A stretch of 64,000 bases of DNA. It comes from Delphinus delphis. Taxonomy: Eukaryota > Chordata > Mammalia > Artiodactyla > Delphinidae. A model generated the notes under the pieces. The model worked only from the letters and a program-made list of their open reading frames with translations, had not been told where the DNA came from and did no database searches. The stretch is taken from positions 46,834,451 to 46,898,450 of the forward strand of contig NC_082694.2 in NCBI RefSeq assembly GCF_949987515.2. The letters are read 5' to 3'. This document shows, piece after piece, positions 24,236 through 36,482 of the stretch. Numbering within the stretch: position 1 is the stretch's first letter; every line of letters starts with the position of its first letter. Position numbers and translations under genes: made by a program.

Positions 24236-27200
24236 TTTGGGAAATCTACTGTGTTTATTAGGGCACAGTCTTTTAAGCTGTTTAAGCTTGTTTAAGCCAG
24301 CATTTTTCTAACCTGTTTGACCACTGCTTCCTTTTGTTTTTTTCTCCTATGTACTGTTGTCAAGGTTCTTCATACCTGGTACCCATAGACCATTCTGTGA
24401 TAGACACAGTCATCTCTAGAGTACAATCCAATCATGACTCCAAGTCAGTCTCTGCTTTATGAGATTTCTGATTTAAACTAATCTCCAGGCAAAAGGACAG
24501 GCCACTGAGGCAGGCACAGTCGGTGCTCTGGCATTCATTCTACCTGCTTGAAAGCTGTTTATTGGGAACAGTTCAGTCTTTCTGGTTGAAGGACTTTTTT
24601 CAATGATAGGAGCAGACCCACATGCACAGAGCAAGCCAGAAGTGGCAGAGTTAATGCCCCTGGAATCAGCTCAGGACAAATTACAGAAAGAGATTTAGTG
24701 GATAAATGCTCCAGCTTCATTATCCTCAGGTGATATAACTGTGCTCTGCACTGACTCCCAGAATTCCCCAGTAGGATTAAACTTGAGTTGTCCTCAGTAG
24801 TAACTTTGTGAGTGAAGAAAGATGTCATCTTATGTTGTTTCACTTAGCCCCCGCTGGGATCCTGGGATCACCTCCCAAGTGAACTACTGTATTAGAATCC
24901 TTGTCACAGTGTCTGCTACTGGGAAAACTCAAGGTAAGACAACCACCCTCCATGCCCAGTAATGACCCCAGATTGTTGCACTCCACTGACAAAAGTATGC
25001 AAAATAAGCCTTGAGTAGACTGAAATTGTAAACTAAGTTCAAAAGTCACGTTCTGTAAGCAACCAATACCATCGACATTACACCAAATAGAAGTTAGTAA
25101 AGAGAAAAGATCCCAGGCAGATTTTTAAACATCCTGTTAGGTTGATGGGCCCCAAAAGAGAACGCAACAGGTTCCATGGGACTGCAGTGCACTTATCTGA
25201 CATTGCTGCTTCTCATAAGTGTATACAAATATTGGAAGGAGGGTTGTTGTAATGAATTACAAGGGAAGCTATAGTTATATAGGACATTCTAATCAGAGCT
25301 GAAATTAAAAAGACTAGGAGGCAGTAAAATAAAAATGAGAAAGGCAACTGTCCCATTTATTTTCCAAATATAGTTAACCTCACTGAAGAAAATATTTAAA
25401 ATTAATCATATCCCATTGATGTTAAAAATAATATCAAGAAGAATTGTTCTTATATACAAGTAATTATCATAAGTAATTATGCATTAGTAATTCTTTATAA
25501 GAGAGGAAGATAGAAAGGGCATAACAGTTTCCTGGGTCATTAAGATTACTTGGCATGAAGGTAACAATATTGGAAACACAATATCACAGAATGGGAGGGG
25601 TCTAACCAAACCTTCTACACTAGGATCTAACCTTTCCAAAGCCCCTTCAGAGAACATCTGTAGCGATTTTCACCATTTCACTAAGACAGCCCATTTCATT
25701 GCTGAGTGGCTGCTTCTTATACTGAGCTAAAATCTGCCTCTCTTTCTACCTATTGGTTCTTATTTTACCCTATAGTCAGAGATGCAATTAGTCTTCTCTT
25801 ATTTGACAGCTCTCCTTTTCATAGGAAAAAAATCATTTTTCTATTTTAATCATCTGCTGCAAATTATAATTACAGTTCTAGGAAGTTTAGTTCTATTTTT
25901 ATAATGAAAATACTATTCCTCCTTTCTCCTGAATGAGAAGTAATATTTAATGGATGTTGACTATTGTAACCCATGACTGCTGATACTATCATTCTAAAAT
26001 TATCATAGTGACTTGCACCTAATTTTAAAGAATTTTGATCAGTGACAAAGATATCCTACAACTTCACGTAGTCATAGAGTCTCGAGACTAACTGTGCTAT
26101 GGAGGTTTAACTTATCCCTAATTACCTGACTTGATGTTTTCAAACTTGGGATTTTGAATAGGAATTGAGAATTAGCACTAAGAGCTTCATAGATATTGAA
26201 TCTGCAGAGTATTAACCAGGCATTTTAAACAGATGAGCTGATGCTTCACAAGTTCGATACTTAATTATGAACTTGATCCTCTAAGCTCTGTCATAGTTGG
26301 AAATTCTGGAATCAAATGCCTGCTTGACAGTGTGGTGCCTCTATGTTAGATTATACCCTGGATTATTGCCAGCAGTGTAATGGAAAGACCACAGAACTGG
26401 CAGGTAATTTATAGGAGGAGTCAATGTTTCTGATTGATAAATTTGAGTCAATGTTATATGATGAGAAAAAAACAGAATTTAAAGATAGACTTTGAGTTAT
26501 AATATCAACCTTCAAAATGTATGTGATCTTGAGGGAAAAAAAATGTGAGCCTCAGTTTCCAGATCTGTAAAATAAAAAAATGATTCACATTTTTTGCCCT
26601 TATTATTGCAAAGTGATTTTTAATGCTTAAATCCAATGCTTCCATAAAAAATTCTGTTACGAAGTACGATGCAAATACATACCATTGATATTTTTCAGTT
26701 TAAGCCTTTGTTATCATATACTTCTATATAATGTGTCTTTCCTTAAAGAAGAAGAAAGAAAAGTAACCTGATCCTAGAAAAGAACTCTTCGTATATCTGA
26801 AAATCATTAGTTTTATATTTTGTATTCTCAGTGTTTGTATTCCTTTTTCATCTTTCCTGACCAATGTCATTTACCAATCTCTATTCACACTGGCACCCTA
26901 GCATGGTGTGACCGGACTTGGAGGTCAGATGCATTATGACACCTTAAGGGCAAAACTCCAAGTGAATTAGAGAGAGGGTTTCCTATTGGGTTCATACCCT
27001 CTGAGAGTGCTTAGAGGAGAAATTAAAAAGTGAAGACCTCTACACTCCTTGTTGAACAATTAAATTTGGTAACTTATAAAATAATATTGACTTCTCTATC
27101 TGCTCATGTTTTATGTGGCAGTAAAACACCGAAGAAGTCACCTTGCTCTAACATCTTCAAGTGACTCTATTTGTACTGAGCCCAATAAACTAAGCATGTG

Positions 27201-28479
27201 CTTAGGGAGCCAGCAGATTAGTCACCAAAAGTTGTTTTGAAATATATAGTATTTGCTATTTTAAGGTGGGCATAGTAAAGGCTAGGATCTTGAACGTTTT
27301 TCCTTGGTAGGTCTGGGGAGCTATTTTTTAAAAAGTCCTCTCTATGAACGTAAAAGTTTAAGAATCCCTGCTTTTGACAGTGTTTGTTTTGTTTCACTTT
27401 ATAGCCAAGTCTACTTCTCCCTGTGATTCAGATGCTTTACAACCAACTCTTCAGTGCTTCTCTTTACTAGTTAGAAGAGCAAGTTTTTGCAGAGTTGAGA
27501 TAGGCCACATTTCTTCTGCCTTTTTAAACTCTATTAAATGAGAATAAAGGATAGCAAAGGAAAAAACATGTTATAACAACGGTGTAGAGAATGAGGAAAG
27601 AGCTATTAGTGATTTCAACATGTTCTTGGATAATAAAGGTCAAAAGGGAGGAAGATAACTGCTAAAGGAGGTAGAGGAAAATGAAGCCTAGACAACATCA
27701 AGAGGAAGATTCACTCAGTGAGAGAGACGGCCAGACTGCTAAGCCCATGGAGGTCACTGACACTCATAAGTGTAGGGTACTATGGTAGGCTGGAGTGAGA
27801 ATTGATACTGAAGACAGGGCTGTTATTGATTCAAACACAGTTAAATTGTTCAGTCCTCCAGAAAAATTTCTCACAGATGTTTTCTCCCAAGGCAAAAACA
27901 ACAGCCGCCGCAACAAAAAGCAAAAAAACAAAAAACCCTCTAAGAAATGTAAATCATTCCCAGAGAGGAAAGACAGACCATAATCTAGCATTGTAGGCTT
28001 CCACCCAATCATGAGTAGCTTTTTGCCTATACACTCTGAGGCAAACCCACCAATGTACAAACCCTAAAAATATATACAGATCCTCCAGTCAGCTTCTTTT
28101 TTGTCTCCTTTCTAAATACAAACAGATAAGTAAGTATCCCATGATATGTGATGAAAGCCAACACATTAAAAAAGATTTAAGATGAATAAATAAAAAAACT
28201 GACGCCATAAAATGGAGATACGTCAAGGAATATAGAGAACTTAAGCATTAAACTATTCAGTGCAGAGCAGAGTAAGCCAGGAAGACATTTTATCTATATA
28301 TTAAGGTCATGCTGCCATTAATAAATAAACAACAAGAAAACAAGAACTGTTTCTGAGAAAGTAAAGACAATTTCTAGAATAACAAATGCATCAGAACTGA
28401 AAATTAAGTCAAGATAATTAGCTAAAAAGTATGGGGGAGGAGATGTAAATAAAGGCATAGAGAAGCATTCTAAGAGTTA
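24236..28479. other. Unassigned sequence, 4.2 kb
   Basis: No exon, RNA gene or confidently named repeat was seen across this AT-rich block. A weak MIR-like core ('tgagcctcagtttccagatc') lies at about 26515-26640. Open frames at 24559-25049 and 27764-28060 on the minus strand lack domains and any conserved layout. Confidence 0.4.
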
Positions 28480-28840
28480 CAACTTGTAGTTGGGATTCCA
28501 GATAAGGAGTGCAGAGAAATGGAAAGGAGAATTATATCACAGAAATAATGAAAGAGAGCATTCTTCTCCAGATTAGAAGGTTATACCAAGTATCAAATAA
28601 TTAATAAATATACTTACATGCATGATTATTGTAAAATTTGAGGATACCCAAGAGGTGACTCTCTTACCCTTGGAGGTAGAGAAGGTTAAAGGTTGGGAGG
28701 TAATTTCTTAAAAAGAGAAAATTAAAATGGAGGCAGTAATACTGCATGCTAGGAAACAATGGGACTATTTTTTTAAAGTACCAAGGGAAAAAATTTCTCA
28801 ACCTAGAACTTTTAAGCCAGTCAAATCATGACTCAGCTGT
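28480..28840 (+). mobile_element. Old L1M fragment, ORF1 3' region
   Basis: Degenerate but ordered matches to the 3' part of an ancient L1 ORF1: 'gattattgtaaaatttgagg', 'actgcatgctaggaaacaat' and 'tttctcaacctagaactttt' followed by 'aagccagtcaaatcatga'. This corresponds to the region just before the ORF1 stop in L1M elements. No open frame survives. Confidence 0.5.
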
Positions 28841-29794
28841 AACGTTATGAAATTCAAGAGTCAATGGATTCAATACGAAAGATGAGGGAGGGAAGGCCCA
28901 GGAGGAAAGTTGTGCAGCAGGGCTAGAGAGAAACAAAGTCAGACTGAAGGAGGAAGCTTGATGGGGCCAGAAGGAGGAAGCAGACTGAAGGAGGAAGCAG
29001 AGGCCCCAGAATAAAGGGAGAGGGAAGACATACAAAATAACAGATATAATAGAGTGCTTGAGGGAAACAACTGAAGATAAAGGAAAAAATAAAAGGCACA
29101 TAGAAAATACAGAGAAAAAACAAGTCATACAAAAAAAAAAAAGAAAGAGAAAAAGGTCATGGCACATGACTTATCGCTAAAGTGAACCACAATTACATAA
29201 TAATAGTATTCTAATCATTGTCTATTGATTTAATTAAACAGGGATATAATTTTACTGGAACACAGAGGAGGGGATATAAGAGCTTGTGTAAAAAGCAAAA
29301 ACTAATCTATCTATCATGGTAAGAAGCCAAGAGATCTTGTCTAAAAACATTAAAATAAATACTGTAAAAGACACATTAGAGGTAAGAAGGGACTACCTAT
29401 AGTAAATGCTACAGGAATTTAAATGATTACATTTGGAGAGGAAGTCTGGAAAATGACAGAAGCTTAGAGAAGGAAACTCACTTTTCATTAAAAAACCTTC
29501 AGTAATCTTTGATTTATTTTAACCATGGGCATTTTATCACAGTTTGAAAAGTACATTTTGAAAATATTAGGTGTGTATGACAACTCTGAAAGAGTGGAGG
29601 TGACAAAGCCTTCCAGAAGCGACTGCAGGCAGTGGAGAGAGGAATAGCTTTTTGGCATTAATACATGATAGATTTTAAACATCATTTAGATGTTATTTCT
29701 AAAAAAAAAAATTTAGATATATTTACTTCAGTTATGTGATACATAAATTTGTTTGTTTCTCTATGAAATTTGTCTTACTCTTTCTCTTTTAACT
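28841..29794. other. Unassigned, purine-rich sequence
   Basis: 28860-29160 is strongly purine-biased on the plus strand. It contains a perfect 17-bp direct repeat 'agactgaaggaggaagc' at 28941-28957 and 28982-28998 and an A-rich stretch at 29130-29150. The 113-codon minus-strand frame at 28826-29167 is the Phe/Leu/Ser-rich shadow of this bias and is not a gene. Confidence 0.5.
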
Positions 29795-30350
29795 TAATAT
29801 TTAGAAATAATTTTAGATTTACAGAAAAGTTACAAAAATAGTGCAGAGTTCCAAAACACACTCCACTCAGCTTCTCTTATTGTTAACATATTATGTAACC
29901 ATAGTATAATCATCAAAACAAGGATATTAACACTGATTCACTAAATCTAATCTACAAATCTTATTTGAATATCACCAATTCTTCCTCTTTTTCTGTTTCA
30001 GGATCCACCCAATTTCCCACATTCTGTTTAGCTGTCATAGCTCCTTGGTCTTCGCTATTCTCTGGCAGTTTCTCAATCTTCCTTTGTATTTTATGATCCT
30101 AATGCTACTGAAGAGCCAGCTACTCTGCAGAATGCCCCTCAAATTGGTTTTGTCAGATGTATTCTCACAACTAGATTAAGGTTATGCCTTTTGGGCAAGA
30201 GTACTACAAAGGTGCCCTTGTTACTTTACCATATTGGGAGGAATATTATGCCATGTGTTTCCTTACTTGGTTAGAATGGTGTCTACCAGATTTTTCCACA
30301 ATAAAATTATGAATTTTCCTTGTGTAATTAATACTTTATAGGGAAAGGTC
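29795..30350 (-). mobile_element. Old L1M 3' UTR fragment, reverse orientation
   Basis: Clear matches to the antisense 3' UTR of L1MC/L1ME-type elements: 'attttagatttacagaaaag', 'tattgttaacatattatgta', 'tttctgtttcaggatccacc', 'tagctgtcatagctccttgg', 'aatgcccctcaaattggttt', 'tctcacaactagattaaggt' and 'gtgtctaccagatttttcca'. It is diverged and without an A tail or target duplication. Confidence 0.8.
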
Positions 30351-33129
30351 CTCAGCCTTTCTAATCTAACATTTTATCTAAGTTATTAAATGTTCAATAT
30401 ATGCAAAATGCTAGTTATTTAACTGTTATTATTTGAAGCTTTAAAACTTTTTTCTTAAAATTGATTCATTTCTTCATTCACTGAGTATCTTTTTAATTAT
30501 TTAGGGTACTCTCCATAAAGTCCCATGTTCAGGCTGGTGGTTATTTATGCTGTTGACTGTGGTCTTGCCCTGGCTAATATAAATTTGACTTCACCCTGCA
30601 TAATATCTGTAGATAGGAATTATTATCCTAAACAGGTCTTTTGGCCTCGCCTATGATATGGGGATATAGTTGAGTTGCTCCCTTCTTAGTAGTGACTGTT
30701 ATGGAGTAGGGTTGCTGCCCTCTGAATGAGCTCTACATTATGAAATCTATGCACAATGGAGCAGATCAGAGACATGCAAACTCTCTTAGAATATTCTCAG
30801 ATCAGCCTTCCTTGACTGTAAATTGATTGAATGCATTAACAAGCTTAAAGAAAGAATGTTTCAATCAGAAAGGGATGAGTCAGTCTATGGAAGCACACAA
30901 GAGTCACTTTGCAAGCATTAGCAACATCTACCTAAGTAGGGTCCAGAGGAGGGTTTTGGTTTCCTTCAGAACAGCTGCATCCAGGCCTTTATAATCAAAA
31001 CTCCAGGCACTAGAACTAGCACCTCTTGTTTTGAGCCCTGCAGACAAATCACGAGTTCAGGAATCCAACAAAGCAAAGTCATAAAAAAAAAATTTGTTTT
31101 CAAAGAATATAATATTTGAAATTTCAGTGAAACTATGGAAGTATTCATTATGGGGAAAGTCAAAACTTTGTTAGACTTTTCACATTTTTGTAGCTTATAT
31201 TGTTTATTTTTTGAATAACATAAGGGAAGTGGGGAGGCACACTAAAATGCTTATGGCTTCAAAAGGTCTTAATCTTGCCCTGTTCTGATCCCATGCTCAC
31301 CAAGCAACCTTGGTGTTATAATTTAGCTTCCCATGTAGGAGTTGTTATATGGTTTCCTGGAATAGAAGGTTGACATTAGCATTCCAGTCCATGTAACAGC
31401 TATTTTTCTCATTGTAAATCAGTAAATAGGCATTCTGGTTTTATGCCTTGGTCTGTGAGCTTGTTCAATTTGAGTCTGCCTCTGAGATATGAGGTACTCT
31501 CAGTGAATGACAATATCAGGTCTCTAGTTCTGTCAATCTAAAACCCAGAGTCTGGTCAATGTAACCAAATGCAAACAAAAGGAAACCTTTTGCAAAGTGT
31601 CATCGAGTTCCTCCTGGAGACAACTTTTTAATTAAATTTTTATTTTTTAAACATCCATCCATTTTTGAGGATTAACTCTTTAAAATCAAAGCTCTTTATC
31701 AAGAAAGCACCATATGTTCATGTTCAATGAAATAAAAGAAATATTAATGCTCAGCAAGAAAAACAATGTGGATTCCAAGTCTATACCTGCAGGGGTGGAA
31801 AAAGTCTTAACTAACATCTTAGGAGCAAGCTTAATTAGGAAAATAGACTTAGTAATAAACAACATAATGACTGAAGTTAAGATGCAAAGAGAATCATTCC
31901 CTGAAAACCAGTATGTAGTGGTTTTATTGGACTTGATAATCTCTTGTTCTAAAGAGTTTAAAATCTAGAGAAACAAGACAATCACACAAGAAACCTCTTA
32001 GGGCAGACATATGTTCAAATCTCTGATGAAATATAGGCTGGGGGAGCTACTTTCATGTAAAAGACATCTCTTGAGAAGAACACAGATGTAAAGTCAAGGT
32101 TTTTAAAGGAGAGTTCAATCAAGAAGAGTGACACAGGAGACTCAGAAAATGATACTGGGCTGTTCAGCAACAGTGAGATGTGGAAATAATCAACTGAAAT
32201 TTAGTATATGTGAAAGCAAGAGATGGCAAACCTGACAGTAATTTACAGGTGGATAATGAATGGTCTTGAAGTCGTGTTTGTCATCTTGATGTTTCATTGC
32301 AGAGATAGGTTGGAGAGCGGGACAATAATTTTCTAGATAATGGATGCCTGATGTACCCTAAGTCCCCTTTCTTTTCCCCCCAAAGACAGTAGTTTCTGTG
32401 AAGTGTAGGAACAGAGACAAGGAGGTTCTGAAGGCAGAGAGGTAGACTAACGTGTGATGGGTTTTTTTTTTTTAGTAGTGAATATTAGTTTATTTTATCT
32501 GATGCCCAAAGACCCCTTTTTCTTTTCTTTTTTTTTTTAAAGTGAAATGTATTTGAGAAAGCAAGTGTCCCTGCTAATCAATCTGCAAACTCATATTGAG
32601 AACCTATTATATAGGCAGTTAGTCAAGACTGTAGAAGAAAAAGGAGAAATTAATAAAGTGAAAGTTGGCCCTTTACTTGTTTATAATGTGGTTGGAGAGA
32701 CAAGATTTACACATCTAAAATGTTAACTAGAAATCTAAGGCAGAATGTCAAAAACCCTCAGCAAGTGATTTCGTCTCTCTGGGCTTTATTTTCTTGATCT
32801 GTGAACTTAGAGGCTTATTTAAAACTCCTAGGATTCTAGTATCAAAGGAGTGTCTCAGGTAATTAGGGGATCAGAGAAGAAAGGAAAGTGTGGGCTGGGA
32901 CAGTTAGAGAAAGCTTGAGGGGTAGAGCCCATAAGAACAGGTAGAGGGAAATTGGAGAAAATCAGGACAGAATAGCATTCAAGAGAAAACAGGAAAATAA
33001 TATGTTCTTCTTCTAAAGGAAAAATGCAATAGCTTGTTAGATATCCTATATCTAACTTGACTCAAGTTTTCTCTTGAACACCCTTCTAAAAATAAACATA
33101 TGTCTGCCACCTATTTTTCAAAATCAGAC
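30351..33129. other. Unassigned sequence, 2.8 kb
   Basis: No exon or RNA gene was recognised. An 84-codon plus-strand open frame at 31714-31968 starts at an ATG but has no domain I recognise, no visible splice context and no homologue I can name. Weak MIR- or L2-like phrases occur at 32585-32720 ('gttggagagacaagattta') and 32745-32830 ('ctctctgggctttattttct'). Confidence 0.4.
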
Positions 33130-33600
33130 AGGTCTTTGGCATCACTCTCTGCAATTTCTGTAGCCTCCTGCCCACGATTCCCCTGACTTCCTCTGCTCCT
33201 GCCATTCTACAGTGCTCACTCTGCCTTGATCTCCAGATGTTTTCTCTTGCATTCATTAGCTCTTGCTCTGTGCTTCAAATGTCTCCCTACTTCACCTCGT
33301 TTGTCTGGCAAACACCTTGCAAATGATCCTCAAGGGCCCAGCAGAGCACACCTCTTCTGCTATGAGGTCTTTTCCTTCCTGCCCCACCCCCTTTTGAAAA
33401 TTGATGACTTCTTCCTTTGGTCACCACTTTTGGTGCTCATACTGCATACTGGATTATGCTGCATCCCAATTACTTGCTTATACAGCAGCTTCCCTGTGAA
33501 TTCTCTTATGTTAGGTGTGATCCATGTCTCATTTGGCATTGTCTCCTCAGTACCTAGCAAAGTATGTAGCATAAAATAGATGCTCACTGATGTAAATATT
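33130..33600 (+). repeat. L2 LINE 3' region
   Basis: The order of phrases follows L2: 'ctccctacttcacctcg', 'aggtcttttccttcctgccc', 'tgtgatccatgtctcatttg', 'ctcctcagtacctagcaaag' and 'agatgctcactgatg'. The 117-codon open frame at 33226-33579 lies inside this noncoding or decayed L2 region and is not a host gene. Confidence 0.65.
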
Positions 33601-34896
33601 GGAAAGTGAAAAAGTTGGGCAAGTTAAGTGAACTCTGGAGGTGACTGTTACTCTTCTCTTTCTTTCTTGCCTTAAAAATGTAGACTCCATGACTCATGTA
33701 GAGAATAGATTAGAGACAAAATATCACTCTTCTTGCCATACTTAACTGTTTCAGTACTATGAGTATTTGCCTTCAAACAAAGGTTTCAATAATAGATTGC
33801 TAACTAGGCATAAATGAAAGAAAAATGAGAGCTCCACAGGAAAGAAATTTTATGAATCATTGCCATTTTAAATTTCTACCCCACTATTTTGTCCTGAGGG
33901 CTCTCACTCACTAATGACTTGGGGAAAAAAAAAAAAAAACCTGAAAAAAGAAAGTTATCAGATCTACCAGTTGTGCTTACCACTAAAGCAATTGTCTCTT
34001 TCCCCCTGCAAACAGTAAATAAAGGCCAAGTCAGACTATAATTTATCTAACACTTGTTCCTTTCAGAATAAGCAAAATAGATGCCAAGTAGAGCGGAAAG
34101 TATTGCTTTTCCCCTTCTCTAATGGCCTGATGACTGCCTAAGAGAGGAACTAACGAGCTTTTTGGAATCCACAGCGTTCTCACTGCCCAGGACATGTCAG
34201 GCTTGATGCTGTTCCTGCCATTTGAAGATAATGACCCATCATCCTCTGTCAGAAATAAGAACTTACTTAATGAATAGTAAAGCTAGAAATCATAAGCAAG
34301 AAAAGTGCTTAGTAGCATTTTACACCATTAAAACACATCCAACTTGATTCCTTTTTGTTCTTTTATTATATTCTCGCTATTTCTCTAGGGCTCTTTCCAG
34401 GTGCCTAATTCAGTAAAAGTTTCTTCTTTTGATGACTTCCATCATGTTCTTCCTCATTTTAAGTTCTTTTAAATTCAACTTTCCCAATCCTTGTAAAGTC
34501 CATCATAACACACATATATGCATAGTAGAATGTTCTAAGCATTGGACTAAGGAATATTTTAATGTCCTAAGTTTTAATGTCCTAAGTTTTCTATCCAATG
34601 ACCTTAAAAATACTTTGAAAATAGTATTTTAAAATTGTTCTACACAGAAATTCCATCAAACTAAATAAAGTGGTATTGCTCCAATATTCAAATATTACCA
34701 TTCCCTATCTAATTCGTAACTATTCTCAGATTTCATTTAAAGAGCACTGACACATTTTACCAGGGCCTACTCACTTCAGTTTTGAACAAAAACATAATCT
34801 AGGGAGAAAAAAAAAAGAAAAAGAAAAAGTAGGTATATAAGGAAACAAAGAGAAAGAAGTAGGTACGTAACAACTTAAATGTTTTGAATTGCTAAA
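33601..34896. other. Unassigned sequence
   Basis: No gene or named repeat was seen. It includes a 15-base A-run at 33925-33939 without an attached SINE and a perfect 15-bp tandem duplication at 34557-34586. Confidence 0.45.
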
Positions 34897-34897
34897 T

Positions 34898-35128
34898 TTC
34901 AGTACTTTTTTTTTTTTTTTTTTTTTCCGGTACGCGGGCCTCTCACTGTTGTGGCCTCTCCCATTGCGGAGCACAGGCTCCCGGATGCGCAGGCTCAGCG
35001 GCCATTGCTCACGGGCCCAGCCGCTCCGTGGCATGTGGGATCTTCCCGGACTGGGGCACGAACCCGTGTCCCCGGCATCGGCAGGCGGACTGTCAACCAC
35101 TGCGCCACCAGGGAAGCCCTTCAGTACT
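34898..35128 (-). mobile_element. CHR-type tRNA-derived SINE, minus strand
   Basis: On the minus strand the head 'gggcttccctggtggcgcag' starts at 35119 and reads through A and B boxes to a T-run (the A tail) at about 34906-34927. A 9-bp target duplication, ttcagtact, lies at 34898-34906 and 35120-35128. The body is CpG-rich, matching the copies at 6134 and 35738. Apparent open frames across it are shadows of the GC-rich SINE body. Confidence 0.93.
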
Positions 35129-35384
35129 ATTTTATAGTTTTTTTTGCATAATCTAAAAAGGCCCGTTGGGAACATTTATAAACCTCTAGATGAGCAGTGT
35201 ACTGGAGTGCTTCTGGAATACCAACAGAACTGAAATATAATCTCGATTCAGTACTTCCTTGGAAGGCTCTCTAGGGCTTGGTTTATTCATCCAAGGTAAA
35301 GTGCAAACTTTCAAGTCAGGCGGTCAAGGATTAACTCACAGCCCTTACGTGGACTGACTCCTTTCTATACTTCAAGTTCATGCT

Positions 35385-35512
35385 CTATACAATGGAGATT
35401 ATAACTGTACCTGTGTCATAAAGTTGGTGTGAAATTAGATAACACATTTAAAGCACTTAGAACAGGACTTGGCACATGATGAGCATATCACAAGCATTTG
35501 TTATCATTGTCT
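35385..35512 (+). repeat. MIR SINE fragment, forward orientation
   Basis: Core-to-tail match: 'caatggagattataactgta', 'gttggtgtgaaattagataa', 'agcacttagaacaggacttg' and 'gcacatgatgagcatatcac'. Confidence 0.65.
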
Positions 35513-35722
35513 GTATAATGATTATATTACTTCTTATCCCATGCAATTTTTATGTGGCATAAATTAAATTACAACTATTTTCATGGTGTTTTGCAGTTTT
35601 CAGAGAATTTTTCACATGTCCACCAGGGACGTATTTAATATGTTCATATCCCTCACAAATAAAAATAAAATACTGTGTTAATGTATGCATTAAAATAAGC
35701 CATAGGTGTCTCAGCCTTTTTA

Positions 35723-35986
35723 AAGAATCACCTATAAGGGCTTCCCTGGTGGCGCAGTGGTTGAGAGTCCGCCTGCCGATTCAGGAGACTCGGGTTCGTG
35801 CCCCGGTCCGGGAAGATCCCACATGCCATGGAGCGGCTGGGCCCGTGAGCCATGGCCGCTGAGCCTGCGCGTCCAGAGCCTGTGCTCCGCAACAGGAGAG
35901 GCCACAACAGTGAGAGGCCTGCGTACTGCAAAAAAAACAAAAAAAAACAAAAACAATAAAACCCAAAAAATAAGAATCACCTATAA
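35723..35986 (+). mobile_element. CHR-type tRNA-derived SINE with perfect target-site duplication
   Basis: A SINE body at 35738-35971 is bracketed by a perfect 15-bp direct repeat, aagaatcacctataa, at 35723-35737 and 35972-35986. A box 'tggcgcagtgg' and B box 'ggttcgtgccc' are intact. The tail is A-rich with C interruptions. It faces the copy at 34898-35128 in inverted orientation about 0.6 kb away. Confidence 0.95.
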
Positions 35987-36054
35987 AAATCTATGCTCTG
36001 TAAAATGAAAATAAATGATATTGTTTAAAATATATTACAAAATAATATTCATGA

Positions 36055-36330
36055 TAATACTTAACACTTATTGAGTAGTATCTATGTGCTAGAGACTACG
36101 ACAAGTGCTCTATTCACATTGCCTCATCTTAAGCATCATACAGATGCTTAAGGTATTAAAAAGCTGTGTGAATTAAAAAGGTATTAAAAAGCTGTGTGAA
36201 TGGCTTAAGATTAAAAGCTATGTGAATGGTTTAAGATTAGCAGTTAAAAAGCTATGTGAATGGCTCAAGATTATGTAGTTAGTTGTAGACAAGGCTTTGA
36301 ACCCAGACATTCTGACTCTATTTCTTATAT
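36055..36330 (-). repeat. MIR SINE, reverse orientation, with internal tandem expansion
   Basis: The MIR frame is seen as 'cacttattgagtagtatcta', 'tgtgctagagactacgacaa' and 'cattgcctcatctta', and at the far side as 'gattatgtagttagttgtag' and 'ggctttgaacccagacattc'. Between these, a unit of about 28-31 bp ('ttaaaaagctgtgtgaatgg' and variants) is repeated three times plus a partial copy at 36155-36273. The core has therefore been expanded after insertion. Confidence 0.75.
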
Positions 36331-36482
36331 TAATAACTGATTTACTTTTCAGAGGCCATAGGGTGCCTTTAAACCAAATCAGATAAATAATTAAAACTAT
36401 GTGTGGTAGGATGATAATTACTTATCTGAGTCAATCATTGTTACCTCTTGTTTCTGTTATCTTTGATTTTCTGGCTAACTTT

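Noticed and set aside
28826..29167. 113-codon Phe/Ser/Leu-rich minus-strand frame resembling a membrane protein
   Set aside because: It is the complement of a purine-rich low-complexity block, and its hydrophobicity comes from base bias.
31714..31968. 84-codon open frame with an ATG start
   Set aside because: No recognisable domain, promoter, splice context or homologue. A frame of this length is expected by chance in 64 kb of AT-rich DNA.
33226..33579. 117-codon plus-strand open frame
   Set aside because: It lies within an L2 3' region, and the reverse strand is also open, so it reflects composition.
34771..35175. 134-codon minus-strand open frame
   Set aside because: It is made of a CHR SINE body and its A tail, which explains the Pro/Arg/Gly-rich part followed by a Lys run.
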